Notes: generated from the letters alone by a model not told the origin. A DNA stretch of 64,000 nucleotides from Lentzea pudingi (GCF_014646255.1 NZ_BMNC01000013.1:62001-126000), one strand, 5' to 3'. Positions 30,749 through 40,228 are shown, counted from the first letter of the stretch. Translations and numbers: made by a program.

Positions 30749-32905
30749 ATGCAGCCGTTCCAGCTGCCGGAGTTCTACACGCCCCACCCGGCCCGGCTGA
30801 ACCCGAACCTCGAACGCGCCCGCGTCCACACGCGTGCCTGGGCGCACGAGATGGACATGGTCGACGTGCCGCAGCACGGCACCGTGATCTGGACCGCCGA
30901 CGACCTGGAGGCGCACGACTACGCGTTGCTCTGCGCGTACACCCACCCCGACTGCGACGGTGAGGCCCTCGACCTCATCACCGACTGGTACGTGTGGGTC
31001 TTCTACTTCGACGACCACTTCGTCGAGCTCTACAAGCGCAACCCGGACGTCAAGGGCGCGCAGGCGTACCTCGACCGGCTGCCGCTGTTCATGCCGGTCA
31101 ACGGCGTCATCACCGCCACGCCGGCCAACCCGGTGGAGAAGGGCCTCGCCGACCTCTGGCGCCGCACCGTCCCCACCCACTCACGAGACTGGCGCGAGCG
31201 GTTCGCCGCGAACACGAAGCACCTGCTGGACGAGTCGATGTGGGAGCTGCACAACATCAGCTCGAACCGGCTGTCCAACCCGATCGAGTACGTCGAGATG
31301 CGCCGCAAGGTCGGTGGCGCGCCGTGGAGCGCGAACCTGGTCGAGCACGCGGTCGGCCTCGAAGTGCCGGCGAGCATCGCCCTCAGCAGGCCCATCGGGG
31401 TCCTGCGGGACACGTTCAGCGACGCCGTGCACCTGCGCAACGACCTGTTCTCCTACGAACGCGAGGTGCTCGACGAGGGCGAGCTCTCCAACGGCGTGCT
31501 GGTGTTCGAGAAGTTCCTCGACCTCCCGACCCAGCAGGCCGCAGAGGCCGTCAACGACCTGCTGACCTCGCGGCTGCACCAGTTCGAGCACACGGCGCTC
31601 ACCGAGGTGCCGATCCTGCTGGACGAGCACGCCATCGACCCGATCGGGCGCGCGGCCGTCCTGGGCTACGTGAAGGGCCTGCAGGACTGGCAGGCGGGCG
31701 GCCACGAGTGGCACCTGCGGTCGTCGCGGTACATGAACAAGGACCCGAAGCCGCAGCTCGGCGTCCTCGGTTCGTACGCCAAGACGTTGCCGCAGCGGCT
31801 CCGGCAGTTCAGCAACGTGCCGAAGGTCGTCGAGCCGTACGAGGTGCCGTTCCACTTCCCGTTCCCGCTGACGCTGTCGCCGCACCTCGACCAGGCCCGC
31901 GAGGAGGTGATCGCCTGGGGCCGGGAGATGGGCATCCACGGCGAGGGCATCTGGGACGAGGCCAAACACCGCGGGTTCGACCTGCCGCTGTGCTCCTCGG
32001 GGCTCGACCCGGACGCGACGCCGGCCGAGCTGTTCCTCTCGGCGGCGTGGCTGACCTGGGGAACCTATGCCGACGACGTCTACCCGTGGGTCTTCGGGCG
32101 GCTGCGTGACCTCGCCGGGCTGAAGGCGCAGACCATCCGGCTCAAGCAGTGCATGCCGCTCGACCTCGTCCCGCAGGTCGTCCCGGTGAACGCCACCGAG
32201 CGCGCGCTGGCGGACCTGTGGCTCAAGACCGCGGCACCGATGTCGGCGCAGTTCCGGGCCACTTTCCGCGAGACCCTCGACGCGATGCTCGACGCGTGGG
32301 TGTGGGAGGTGGTCAACATCCAGCAGAACCGCATTCCGGATCCGGTCGACTACCTGGAAATGCGGCGCTCCACGTTCGGTTCCGAGCTGACGACCTCGCT
32401 GAGCCGCTTTTCCCATTCGACGACGGTCCCGCCGGAGATCTGGGGGACGCGGGTCATCCAGGCCATGGAGCGATCGGCCATGGATTACTGCTGCATGCTC
32501 AACGACGTCACCTCGTACCTGAAAGAAATCCAGTACGAGGGCGAGGTGCACAACATGGTCCGGGTGGTCGAGAACTTCCTCGGGGTGTCCCAGTCCCGCG
32601 CGTTCGAGATCACCTACAAGCTCATGGACGCCCGGCTCGCGCAGTTCACCAGGTCCGTCGACACCGACATGCCGAAGCTCTGCGAGGACCTGTCGCTCGA
32701 CGACGCCGCGCGGGCGTCACTGACCCGGTACGCCGACGAGCTGAAGGACTGGATCGTCGGAATCGTCAACTGGCACAAGGAAACCAGTCGCTACGGCGTC
32801 GGCGAGATCACCACCCCGGTCAACGCCCACCTGGTCGAGGGAGCGTTCCACCGGGGGCCGTCCGGGCTGGGCACGTCGGCGGCCCGGCTCACATCCCGAA
32901 CCTAG
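30749..32905 (+). CDS. geoA: Bifunctional germacradienol/geosmin synthase
   Basis: 718 residues, matching the length of characterised geosmin synthases. GGAGG lies 9 nt before the ATG. The N-terminal cyclase domain has the magnesium motifs FDDHFVE (DDHFxE) and NDLFSYERE (NSE-type), and converts farnesyl diphosphate to germacradienol. The C-terminal domain, from about residue 370, has the weaker motifs YADDVYPW and NDVTSYLKE and performs the protonation-fragmentation to geosmin. Both are intact, so geosmin production is expected. The end overlaps the convergent hydrolase gene by 17 nt. Geosmin formation needs no other gene, so the P450 next door has another role. Confidence 0.96.
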   Translation: MQPFQLPEFYTPHPARLNPNLERARVHTRAWAHEMDMVDVPQHGTVIWTADDLEAHDYALLCAYTHPDCDGEALDLITDWYVWVFYFDDHFVELYKRNPDVKGAQAYLDRLPLFMPVNGVITATPANPVEKGLADLWRRTVPTHSRDWRERFAANTKHLLDESMWELHNISSNRLSNPIEYVEMRRKVGGAPWSANLVEHAVGLEVPASIALSRPIGVLRDTFSDAVHLRNDLFSYEREVLDEGELSNGVLVFEKFLDLPTQQAAEAVNDLLTSRLHQFEHTALTEVPILLDEHAIDPIGRAAVLGYVKGLQDWQAGGHEWHLRSSRYMNKDPKPQLGVLGSYAKTLPQRLRQFSNVPKVVEPYEVPFHFPFPLTLSPHLDQAREEVIAWGREMGIHGEGIWDEAKHRGFDLPLCSSGLDPDATPAELFLSAAWLTWGTYADDVYPWVFGRLRDLAGLKAQTIRLKQCMPLDLVPQVVPVNATERALADLWLKTAAPMSAQFRATFRETLDAMLDAWVWEVVNIQQNRIPDPVDYLEMRRSTFGSELTTSLSRFSHSTTVPPEIWGTRVIQAMERSAMDYCCMLNDVTSYLKEIQYEGEVHNMVRVVENFLGVSQSRAFEITYKLMDARLAQFTRSVDTDMPKLCEDLSLDDAARASLTRYADELKDWIVGIVNWHKETSRYGVGEITTPVNAHLVEGAFHRGPSGLGTSAARLTSRT

Positions 32906-33911
32906 AGCTCAGCCAGGCGCGGGTCGCGTCCCGGTAGTCCTCCGCGTTGCGGTGCAGACCGAGGGAGTGGCCCGCGCCCGGCAGCACGTACGTCTGCAGC
33001 CGCGCCTCCGGCCGGTAGTACGGGGCCTCCTGGGCGCGCAGGCTCGCGGCGTTCGAGCAGTCGCGCAACGCCAGCAGGCCGCAGAACAGCACGTCGTCGC
33101 TGCCGACCGCCTGGAACACCGGCACGTCGATGCCGTACGTCGTGGGCAGCACGATGCCGAACACGGCCACGGTTCCCATGCCCGGCACGGAGACCTGGTC
33201 CTTCGTGGCCTCGTCCGCGTTCACGACGAGCTGCTCGGCGTTGTTCATCGCGTAGAAGAGCCCGGACCGCGCACCCGGCCGCGTCGTGAAGTACAGCGGG
33301 TCGCTGCTGAGCCTGGCGAGCGCGTTGTCGAGGAACACCGGCTGGAGTCTCAGCGCCGCACCGAGTGCGAGCGCCGGCACCGCGGGCATGTGCGTCATGC
33401 CGGACAGGACCACGCCGTCGACGTCGTGGTAGGTCGCCGCCTCCATCGCCACGATGCCCGAGCCCACGGAGTGCCCGACGATGACGACCTTGCGGTACGC
33501 CGTGCCGCCGACACGTCCGGCGCGCAGGTGCTGCACGACCTCGTGCATCGACCGCGCTTCAAGGGAGATCAGCAACGGCAGGCTGAGCGGGTGCGACGAG
33601 GCGCCCGTGCCGAGCCGGTCGACGGCGAACGTCGAGCGGCCCTCGCGGGCCATGTTCCGCTGGTACGAATAGGACTCCGGCACGCCCGGCAGGTCCCAGT
33701 ACGCGCGGTTGTACGTGCCACCGTGCACCAGCAGCTGGATCGAGTCCGGGTTCGCGCCCGCCGGTGTGCAGAGCTGACCGGAGATCGTCGCCGTGCCGCC
33801 GGGCCCGGACACCGGGAGCGTGGTGAGCGAACAGTCGGCACCGGAGGCCTGCGCGGCGGGCGTCAGTGACGTCAATGCCAGCACAGCGGCGAGAACGGGG
33901 AGCAGTTTCAC
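32889..33911 (-). CDS. Secreted alpha/beta hydrolase
   Basis: 340 residues from GTG 33911, overlapping the P450 stop (GTGA). A Sec signal peptide (LLPVLAAVLALTSLTPAAQASG) precedes an alpha/beta hydrolase with oxyanion segment LLVHGGTYNRAYW, nucleophile elbow GHSVGSG and late catalytic His in GAGHSLGLH. The acid is probably in GSDDVLFC. Two Cys near each end may form disulfides. The substrate is unknown, an ester or lipid being likely. Coupling to the P450 suggests joint expression, yet one is exported and the other cytoplasmic. Confidence 0.83.
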   Translation of the reverse strand: MKLLPVLAAVLALTSLTPAAQASGADCSLTTLPVSGPGGTATISGQLCTPAGANPDSIQLLVHGGTYNRAYWDLPGVPESYSYQRNMAREGRSTFAVDRLGTGASSHPLSLPLLISLEARSMHEVVQHLRAGRVGGTAYRKVVIVGHSVGSGIVAMEAATYHDVDGVVLSGMTHMPAVPALALGAALRLQPVFLDNALARLSSDPLYFTTRPGARSGLFYAMNNAEQLVVNADEATKDQVSVPGMGTVAVFGIVLPTTYGIDVPVFQAVGSDDVLFCGLLALRDCSNAASLRAQEAPYYRPEARLQTYVLPGAGHSLGLHRNAEDYRDATRAWLSSRFGM

Positions 33912-35239
33912 GCTGAAGGCTTTCTACTCACGGCGGTCATGGGCAGCCGGTTCGGCTGCATGGTCGCCTTCACCTGGGCGTAGACGCGTTGTCCCGCAAC
34001 GGGGACGAGGTCCCACCTGGTCGCGATCGTCGCGGCGGCGATCGCGATCTCCGTGTGGGCGAGGAAGTGTCCTGGGCAGAACCGGGCGCCACCACCGAAC
34101 GGGATGAACGCGCCCTTGGGCAGCGAGGCGGCTCTCGAAGGCTCCCACCGGTCCGGGTCGAACCCGTCGGGGTCCGGGAACCACCGGGGATCGCGGTGCA
34201 GGGTGTGCTGCGAGACGGCGATCTCGGAACCCTTGCGCACCAGCACTCCGCCGATCTCGACGTCCTCACGGGCGCGACGCATCAGGATGATCGGCGGGGT
34301 GCGGCGGAGCACCTCGTTGATGATCCGTCCCGTGTGCTCGAGCTTCGCCACGTCCGCGAACGTCGCCGGACGCCCGCCCAGCACGGCGTCGACCTCCGCG
34401 TGGAACCGCCGCCGCACCGCGGGTCGCGTGCCGACCTCGTGGAAGAACCAGGCCAGCGCCACCGCAGTCGTCTCCGCGCCGGTGGTGAGGATCGTGACGA
34501 CCTCGTCGTGGACCTGCTCGTCGGTCATGGCCTCACCGGTGTCGCCGTCGCGCGCGGCGAGCAGTGCCGACAGCAGGTCACCGTGGTCCGCGCCCTGCTT
34601 GCGCGCCCCCACGACGACCGCGGGGATCGCCTCGCGCAACCGGGCCGCGGCCGCGTCGAACTCGCGGTTCGCCCTGAGCGGCAGCTTTTCCACGAACGAC
34701 GGGGAGAAGGCGCGCACCAGCACGTGCTTGAGCATGATCGGGATGGACCGCCTGATCTCGGCCAGCACCTCCTGCCCGAGCTCGGCGGAGAACAACGTGC
34801 GCCCGGCGACCGTCATCACGAAGTCCTGCATCAACGCGTCGAACTCGAGGCGCTGACCGTCGTGCCACGAGTCGCGCAGTTCGGTCGCAAGCGTCGTGAT
34901 CACGTTCTCCGCGTAGGTCGCGACCCTCGCGCGGCTGAACGCGGGCAGCACCATCCGGCGCTGCCGCTGGTTGAACGCGCCGTTCGACGTCGCGAGCCCG
35001 TTGCCGAACAACGGCCGCATCTTGTCGAACACGATGCCCTTGTCGAACTTGTCCGACGTGAGCAGCTGCTGCGCCAGCTCCGGGGTCGTGACCAGGTACA
35101 CCGGCAGGGGACCGAGGAAGACCCTGACGACGTCACCGCTGGCGGGCAACGAGGCCAGGAACTCGACCGGGGACCTGAGCAGGGTGATGGAATGCCCGAT
35201 GAGGGGCCAGCGGCCCGGCACCGTCGTGACGCTCGGCAT
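33908..35239 (-). CDS. Cytochrome P450
   Basis: 443 residues from ATG 35239 with AGAGGG upstream. All P450 elements are present: proline-rich start (PGRWPLIGH), I-helix oxygen-activation TTGAETT, the ExxR motif EVLRR, and the heme loop FGGGARFCPG with the Cys ligand. The N-terminal stretch LLTSDKFDKGIVFDKMRPLFGNGLATSNG resembles pentalenene-oxygenase-like P450s of terpene clusters. It lies head-on with geosmin synthase beyond the hydrolase gene, so a terpene substrate is possible but unproven. No ferredoxin gene is nearby. Confidence 0.92.
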   Translation of the reverse strand: MPSVTTVPGRWPLIGHSITLLRSPVEFLASLPASGDVVRVFLGPLPVYLVTTPELAQQLLTSDKFDKGIVFDKMRPLFGNGLATSNGAFNQRQRRMVLPAFSRARVATYAENVITTLATELRDSWHDGQRLEFDALMQDFVMTVAGRTLFSAELGQEVLAEIRRSIPIMLKHVLVRAFSPSFVEKLPLRANREFDAAAARLREAIPAVVVGARKQGADHGDLLSALLAARDGDTGEAMTDEQVHDEVVTILTTGAETTAVALAWFFHEVGTRPAVRRRFHAEVDAVLGGRPATFADVAKLEHTGRIINEVLRRTPPIILMRRAREDVEIGGVLVRKGSEIAVSQHTLHRDPRWFPDPDGFDPDRWEPSRAASLPKGAFIPFGGGARFCPGHFLAHTEIAIAAATIATRWDLVPVAGQRVYAQVKATMQPNRLPMTAVSRKPSA

Positions 35240-35326
35240 CACATCACCCTCTCGTGCGACCCCGAACAAACTAGGGCCATCCGTCCAGTGGTGGCGAGCA
35301 GATGCACACGATCGGATGCTCAACTG

Positions 35327-35356
35327 TTCGACCGGTCCGCCGCACACGGATACGCT
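35327..35356 (+). promoter_or_regulatory. Leaderless promoter of the SAV2177-type methyltransferase
   Basis: -35 TTCGAC (35327-35332) and -10 TACGCT (35351-35356) are 18 bp apart, and the GTG start follows 7 nt after the -10. There is no room for a Shine-Dalgarno, so the mRNA is expected to start at or next to the GTG. Confidence 0.55.
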
Positions 35357-35362
35357 CAGCCG

Positions 35363-36181
35363 GTGAGCAGCGACCTCGGTTGGGTTCCCCCTGGTGTGGA
35401 CACGACGGTCCCGTCGCCGGCTCGGGTGTACGACTACTGGCTCGGTGGTGGCCACAACTTCGCCCCGGACCGCGCGCTGGCCGAGAAGATCCTGCAGATC
35501 ATGCCCGGCGTTCGCGACGCGGCACGGCTGAACAGGTCGTTCCTGCGCAGGGCCGCGCTGCACATGGTCGAGCAGGGCGTGCGGCAGTTCCTCGACATCG
35601 GCTCCGGCATCCCGACTGTCGGCAACCTGCACGAGATCGTGCGGGCGGAGGCGCCGGACTGCAAGGTCGTCTACGTCGACCGGGACCCGGTGGCGGTCGC
35701 GCACAGCGAGCTGATCCTCGCGGGCGACGGCAACACCGGCGTCGTGGAGGCCGACCTGCGCGACCTGGACGGGATCTTCAACTCCGAGCCCGTCCGCAAG
35801 CTCATCGACTTCGACCAGCCCGTCGGCCTGTTCATGTTGCTGGTGCTGCACTTCGTCCCGGACGAGTGGGACCCGGCGGCGATCGTCGGGCACTACCGCG
35901 ACGCGCTCGCGCCCGGCAGCTTCCTCGCGGTGACGCACGCGTCGGCCGAGGCCAAGCCCGCCGGGATGGACGAGGCCGTGCAGGCCTACAACGTCAAGAG
36001 CTCGGCGAACCAGGCCTTCCCGCGCACGCACGACGAGGTGCGGGCGTTCTTCGGCGGGTTCGACCTGGTGGAGCCCGGACTGGTCGGCTGCCCGTCGTGG
36101 CGGCCCGACGGCGAGGGCGACTTCGCGGCCAACCCGGAGATCAACGAGGTCCCGTTCGCGGGGGTCGCTGTCAAAGCCTGA
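35363..36181 (+). CDS. SAV2177-family (DUF574) SAM-dependent methyltransferase
   Basis: 272 residues from GTG 35363. The DUF574 pattern is textbook: PPGVDTTVPSPARVYDYWLGGGHNFAPDR at the start, NRSFLRRAALHMVEQGVRQFLDIGSGIPT and VVYVDRDPVAVAHS for SAM binding, then VGLFMLLVLHFVPDE. These proteins are numerous in actinomycetes and almost all uncharacterised. It stands alone between the P450 gene (divergent) and the FAD monooxygenase. Confidence 0.92.
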   Translation: MSSDLGWVPPGVDTTVPSPARVYDYWLGGGHNFAPDRALAEKILQIMPGVRDAARLNRSFLRRAALHMVEQGVRQFLDIGSGIPTVGNLHEIVRAEAPDCKVVYVDRDPVAVAHSELILAGDGNTGVVEADLRDLDGIFNSEPVRKLIDFDQPVGLFMLLVLHFVPDEWDPAAIVGHYRDALAPGSFLAVTHASAEAKPAGMDEAVQAYNVKSSANQAFPRTHDEVRAFFGGFDLVEPGLVGCPSWRPDGEGDFAANPEINEVPFAGVAVKA

Positions 36182-36221
36182 CCGCCGGCGGTCAGTGGAC
36201 GGTCAGCGGTGACCCGCACCT

Positions 36222-36242
36222 TGTGAGCGACACCGACTCACA
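36222..36242. promoter_or_regulatory. Inverted repeat TGTGAG-N9-CTCACA before the FAD monooxygenase
   Basis: A perfect 6-bp inverted repeat with a 9-nt spacer ends one base before the ribosome binding site GGGGG (36243-36247). Position and size suit a TetR- or MarR-like operator; no such regulator gene adjoins it. Confidence 0.35.
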
Positions 36243-36254
36243 GGGGGCAACACG

Positions 36255-37340
36255 ATGAACGTTCTGATCTCCGGCGCCAGCATCGGCGGCCCCGCGCTCG
36301 CGTACTGGTTGCGCCACCACGGTTTCAGCGTCACGGTGGTGGAGCGGTGCCGCGGCATGCGGCCCGGCGGGCAGGCCATCGACGTGCGCGGCCCGGCGCT
36401 GGAGGTCGTCGAGCGCATGGGCCTCGGCGACGAGTTGAGGTCGTTCAGCACCGACATGCGCGGCATGAACGTGGTCGACGCCGACGGCAACGAGCTGTTC
36501 CGCTCGACCACTCACACCCTGAGCGGCGGCGACCTGGCGAGCCCCGACGTCGAACTGCTGCGCGACGACCTCGCCCGGATGCTGTTCGACGCGGTGGACG
36601 GCGTCGAGCACCTGTTCGACGACACGATCACCTCGATCGACGGCACCCGCGTCACGTTCGAGAAGGCGGCGTCACGCGACTTCGACGTGATCGTCGGCGC
36701 GGACGGCCTGCACTCCAACGTCCGCAAGCTCGTCTTCGGGCCCGAGTCGGAGTTCATCACCCACCTCGGCACGAACCTCGCCGTCTTCACCGCGCCGAAC
36801 TTCCTCGGCCTCGACCACTGGCAGACGTTCCAGCAGGGCGAGGTCGTCGGTGGCGGAATCATGAGCGCTCGCTCGAACGCGGAATGCCGTGTCTACATGG
36901 GTTTCTACGGCGAGGTCGACTTCGACCACCGCGACGTCGACGCCCAGCGCCGGTTGCTCGCCGAGAAGTTCGCGGACGCGGGCTGGGTGTGGCCGACCGC
37001 GCTGAAGCACATGTGGGAGGCGCCGGACTTCCACTTCGACTCGATGAGCCAGATCAGGATGGGTTCCTGGTCGCGCGGCAACGTCGTGCTGCTGGGTGAC
37101 GCCGGGTACTGCGGTTCGCCGTTGTCCGGGCAGGGCACCAGCATGGCGTTGGTCGGCGCGTACGTGCTCGCCGGTGAGCTCGCGAAGGACCCGTCGGCCG
37201 CTTTCCAGCGCTACGAGGAGGTCCTGCGGCCGTACGTCGTCGCGAACCAGGAGATGGCGCTGAAGAACCAGGCCAACGGTGGTGCGCCCACCGAGGAGTT
37301 CGCCGAGGTGGTGAACAGCCTCAGCCTGCCGAACTACTGA
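36255..37340 (+). CDS. FAD-dependent aromatic-ring hydroxylase-type monooxygenase
   Basis: 361 residues. The PHBH-type FAD sites are visible: N-terminal ISGASIGGPALAYWLRHHG (dinucleotide fold), the DG motif VGADGLHSNVR and the GD motif VLLGDAGYCGSPLSGQGTSMAL. No C-terminal thioredoxin-like domain is present, so it is of the short class that includes tetracycline-degrading and small aromatic hydroxylases. Substrate is unknown. A palindrome just upstream suggests specific regulation. The 3' end overlaps the convergent hypothetical gene by 20 nt. Confidence 0.88.
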   Translation: MNVLISGASIGGPALAYWLRHHGFSVTVVERCRGMRPGGQAIDVRGPALEVVERMGLGDELRSFSTDMRGMNVVDADGNELFRSTTHTLSGGDLASPDVELLRDDLARMLFDAVDGVEHLFDDTITSIDGTRVTFEKAASRDFDVIVGADGLHSNVRKLVFGPESEFITHLGTNLAVFTAPNFLGLDHWQTFQQGEVVGGGIMSARSNAECRVYMGFYGEVDFDHRDVDAQRRLLAEKFADAGWVWPTALKHMWEAPDFHFDSMSQIRMGSWSRGNVVLLGDAGYCGSPLSGQGTSMALVGAYVLAGELAKDPSAAFQRYEEVLRPYVVANQEMALKNQANGGAPTEEFAEVVNSLSLPNY

Positions 37341-38835
37341 CCAGTTCCCGGACCGTCTCGGGGATCACGGTGCCGGTGAACCTCACCACCGCCGTGATCC
37401 CCTTGGCGTCGAGGTGCCGCAGATCCGAGAAGTTGAGTCCTTCCAACGCCTTCCGGGTGTCGGCGTCGTCGGTCAGCTGCCCGTCGCGGGCGAACGACAG
37501 CCGCGTCACCCGGTTGGCGTTCCAGTGGTAGCTGGCCGCCTTCCCGTTGCGGGACAGGCGTTGCAGGACCGCGACCCGGCTGCCCTGGTAGTTGTTGAGC
37601 TCGACGACGAGCACCCCGCCGTCGATCGCGACGGCGATCGAGTCCTCCTCGAACTCGTCCACCACGTCGGCGACACCGGCGTTCGTGACGATCGTGACCG
37701 TCGCCGCGGGCCCGAGGTCCTCCTCCAGCCACTGGTACGGCCGTTCGGGACGGGAGATCGGCAGCGGTGCCGGTTCGCCGCGCAGCAGGTGCCCGACCCG
37801 GTCGGTCTTCCTGTGCACCAACGGATCCGTCGCAGGTGCGGGCCACAGCGTCAGCTCGTAGCGCTCCTCGCCCTCGTCTCGTCCGGTCGCGCAGACGCGG
37901 ACCCGGAACTCGCCCGGCCACGGAGCGGTGCTGCCGTGCCCGAACCGCGCGGCGCCGGCCACCGCGGTGTAGCTGATCTCGGCGACCTCGTCCCACTGCG
38001 CCAGGTCGGGCAGGCGCGGTTCGTCCAGCACGACCTGCACGGACACGGGGACCTTGCCGTCCTCGACGCCCGTGCGGACCGCGAACCCGGTGTCGATCGC
38101 CGCCACGAGACCGGTCGCCGAGAAGTCCGCCTCGGTCAGGCTCGGCTCTTCCACGACGACGAACTGGTGGCCGAACACCATCGCCTCCGTCTGCCAGGAC
38201 GTGGGCTGGAACTCGCGCCGCCGCTTGTCCCGCATCGCCCGTTCGTACGCGGGAGGCATGGGCAGGCCGGGCAGGATCTCGGCGCACGTGCCGATCGCGA
38301 TCCCGATGGCCGCCGCGGGATCGGTCGCCGCCGGGGTGCCGATCGCGTTCAGGACAGCCCTGGACACCACCACCGCGACAGCGAGGTGCGAGGCCCCGCG
38401 CTTCACGGCGATGGCCTGCTCGTCACCTTCGGTGTCGCTGATGTCCGGGAGCAACGCGCGCACGTGCCCGAGGATCAGGTCGCTCGCCCCTGGGTGCGCG
38501 GCGTCGACCGCGGCCATCGGCAGCGCCATCGCGCTCCGCTCGCTCATCGACATGAAGCCGAACGCGGCGTTGCGCGGCGGTGGTGCCAGTGCGGAGATCA
38601 GCTCGGCCGGCGCGACCAGGTCCAGCCGGGCGACGGCCAGTTCCAGCGCGCCGAGCAGCCGTTCCGCACGGAGGGCCGAGAACTCGCGCAACGCCTGCTG
38701 CGCCGCGGAACCACCGGCGTACCGGTCGTGCCTGCGGCCCGCGGCGTGCGTGCCCAGCGTCGCCGCCGGTTCGTCCGGTATCAGCGCCTCGATCGCCGCC
38801 GCGGCTTCGGTGACCAGCTTCGCGAAATCCCCCAT
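37321..38835 (-). CDS. Conserved actinobacterial-type hypothetical protein, 504 residues
   Basis: Starts at ATG 38835 (MGDFAKLVTEAA), which leaves the divergent riboswitch region free. The N-terminal 250 residues are Ala-rich and helical (LRAERLLGALELAVARLDLVAP, MALPMAAVDAAHPG). The C-terminal half is beta-rich with many acidic and aromatic residues (PYQWLEEDLGPAATVTIVTNAG, YHWNANRVTRLSF). No TM helix, signal peptide or catalytic motif is seen. It diverges from the cobalamin operon, with about 210 bp between starts. I do not recognise a family. Confidence 0.6.
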   Translation of the reverse strand: MGDFAKLVTEAAAAIEALIPDEPAATLGTHAAGRRHDRYAGGSAAQQALREFSALRAERLLGALELAVARLDLVAPAELISALAPPPRNAAFGFMSMSERSAMALPMAAVDAAHPGASDLILGHVRALLPDISDTEGDEQAIAVKRGASHLAVAVVVSRAVLNAIGTPAATDPAAAIGIAIGTCAEILPGLPMPPAYERAMRDKRRREFQPTSWQTEAMVFGHQFVVVEEPSLTEADFSATGLVAAIDTGFAVRTGVEDGKVPVSVQVVLDEPRLPDLAQWDEVAEISYTAVAGAARFGHGSTAPWPGEFRVRVCATGRDEGEERYELTLWPAPATDPLVHRKTDRVGHLLRGEPAPLPISRPERPYQWLEEDLGPAATVTIVTNAGVADVVDEFEEDSIAVAIDGGVLVVELNNYQGSRVAVLQRLSRNGKAASYHWNANRVTRLSFARDGQLTDDADTRKALEGLNFSDLRHLDAKGITAVVRFTGTVIPETVRELVSSSAG

Positions 38836-38904
38836 TCGCCGATTCTGCCCATGAATGGCCCAGCTCACAGCCATTTGACTCAAATTGATCCCTGCCGCAC
38901 GATC

Positions 38905-39035
38905 GATGACTGACAACAGCATCCGCATGCCGCGGGGGAAGCCGGTGGAACTCCGGCACTGACCCGCAACGGTGATAGTCCGACTGCCCGTGGCGTGCGG
39001 TAGCTCCACCGACCCGTCGAGGACCGCGGGCATGG
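38905..39035 (+). ncRNA. Cobalamin riboswitch
   Basis: The conserved core is plain: GGGGGAAGCCGGTG, then AACTCCGGCACTGACCCGCAACGGTGA (key parts at 38934-38974), followed by TCCGACTGCCCG. This is the GAAxCCGGTG...CCCGCxACTGT-type cobalamin element. The ends given are approximate. The downstream stretch 39000-39040 holds GC-rich segments able to pair with the GGGAGG ribosome binding site at 39034-39039, so translational control is the likely mechanism. It governs the whole operon from the barrel protein to the ECF S component. Confidence 0.88.
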
Positions 39036-39043
39036 GAGGCGTA

Positions 39044-40228
39044 GTGATCAGGAGATCCGCGTTGGTGGCCTTGGTGGCCACCGCGCTGGTGGTGACACCG
39101 CAGGCACAGGCGGCGCAGGCCGCCCCGTCCGCGGGGACGTGGCTGGTCAGCCAGTTCGAGGGCGGTGACCACCTGCTCCAGGGCCCCGGCCTCGTCGATG
39201 CCGGGCTGACCGCGGACGGCGTCTACGCGCTCGCGGCGGCGGGTGTCGGCAGGTCGACGGCGGTGAAGGCCGCGGCCTGGCTCGCCCAGCCCGAGCAGCT
39301 GAACTTCCTGATCGGTGAAGGGGACGAGTCGTACGTCGGCGGCCTGGTGAAGCTCGCGCTGGTCGCGCAGACGCTCGGCACCGACCCGGACGCGTTCGCG
39401 GGCGTCGACCTGCTGGAGCGGCTCGCGCCGTTGCAGGAGGAGTCGGGGCGCTACCGCGACGCGACCGGTCCCGGCTTCGACCAGACCAACGCGTTCACCC
39501 AGGCGTTGGCGATCATCGTGCTGAAGCGCGCCGCCCTGCCGTCCGGCAAGGCGGTGGCGTACCAGGTCTCCACCCAGTGCCCGGACGGCGGTTTCCCGAT
39601 CGCGTTCGAGCAGGCCCCGTGCAAGTCCGATGTGGACGGTACGGCGATGGTGCTGCAGGCACTGCTGGCGGTGGGCGAGAAGACCGCGTCGCCCCAGGCC
39701 CTGACGTGGCTCGCGTCGCAGCAGAAGCCGGACGGCGGTTTCCCTTCCGCGACAGCGGGGCCCAACGCCAACAGCACCGGACTCGCCGTCGGCGCGCTTC
39801 TTGCCGGTGGTCTCGTCCCGGCCGCGGACAAGGCCGTGGAGTACCTGAAGTCGTTGCAGGTCGGTTGTGCCGGACCGGAGGCGCGACGCGGTGCGGTCGC
39901 CTACGACAGCGCGGGTTTCGAGCCGTACCCGGCGATCCGCGCCACCACGCAGGCGATGCTCGGCCTCGCTCGGGTGAGCCTTGCGGACGTGACGGCGTCA
40001 TCGGCCGTTCCCGGCGTGCCCGCGATCGACTGCACGCCCGCGCCACCGGTCACCACCACCACGGTTCCGGTTCCGGCTCCCGGTGGCCCTGCTGAGCCCC
40101 CGGTCGATCCGCCGCTCGCCGTCACCGGACCGGACCAGGCCGTGCCGCTGAGCCTGTTCGGATCGTTCGCGGTGCTCGCCGGTGCCGTTCTGCTCCTCGT
40201 CTCCCGTCCTCGGAAGGGTGGTGCGTGA
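39044..40228 (+). CDS. Sortase-anchored alpha/alpha-barrel protein, intrinsic-factor alpha-domain-like
   Basis: 394 residues from GTG 39044, preceded by GGGAGG at 4 nt; ATG 39032 is in frame. A signal peptide (SALVALVATALVVTPQAQAAQA) leads into a helical toroid with repeat signatures CPDGGFP and QKPDGGFPSATAGPNANSTGL and three Cys shared with the paralogue at 14202-15167. A Pro/Thr-rich stretch (TTTTVPVPAPGGPAEPP) is followed by LAVTG (358-362), a TM helix and a basic end: the class E sortase (LAXTG) anchor. No cyclase catalytic motif is present. In intrinsic factor and transcobalamin this same fold forms one half of the B12 site, and the B12 riboswitch upstream supports the analogy. Confidence 0.85.
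   Translation: MIRRSALVALVATALVVTPQAQAAQAAPSAGTWLVSQFEGGDHLLQGPGLVDAGLTADGVYALAAAGVGRSTAVKAAAWLAQPEQLNFLIGEGDESYVGGLVKLALVAQTLGTDPDAFAGVDLLERLAPLQEESGRYRDATGPGFDQTNAFTQALAIIVLKRAALPSGKAVAYQVSTQCPDGGFPIAFEQAPCKSDVDGTAMVLQALLAVGEKTASPQALTWLASQQKPDGGFPSATAGPNANSTGLAVGALLAGGLVPAADKAVEYLKSLQVGCAGPEARRGAVAYDSAGFEPYPAIRATTQAMLGLARVSLADVTASSAVPGVPAIDCTPAPPVTTTTVPVPAPGGPAEPPVDPPLAVTGPDQAVPLSLFGSFAVLAGAVLLLVSRPRKGGA

Noticed and set aside
33989..35300. Open plus-strand frame through the P450 gene joining the methyltransferase
   Set aside because: It lies antisense to a complete P450; the methyltransferase has a leaderless promoter and start at 35363.
39044..40228. Terpenoid cyclase linked to the geosmin gene
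   Set aside because: It has a signal peptide, a sortase anchor and a cobalamin riboswitch, none expected for a cyclase.
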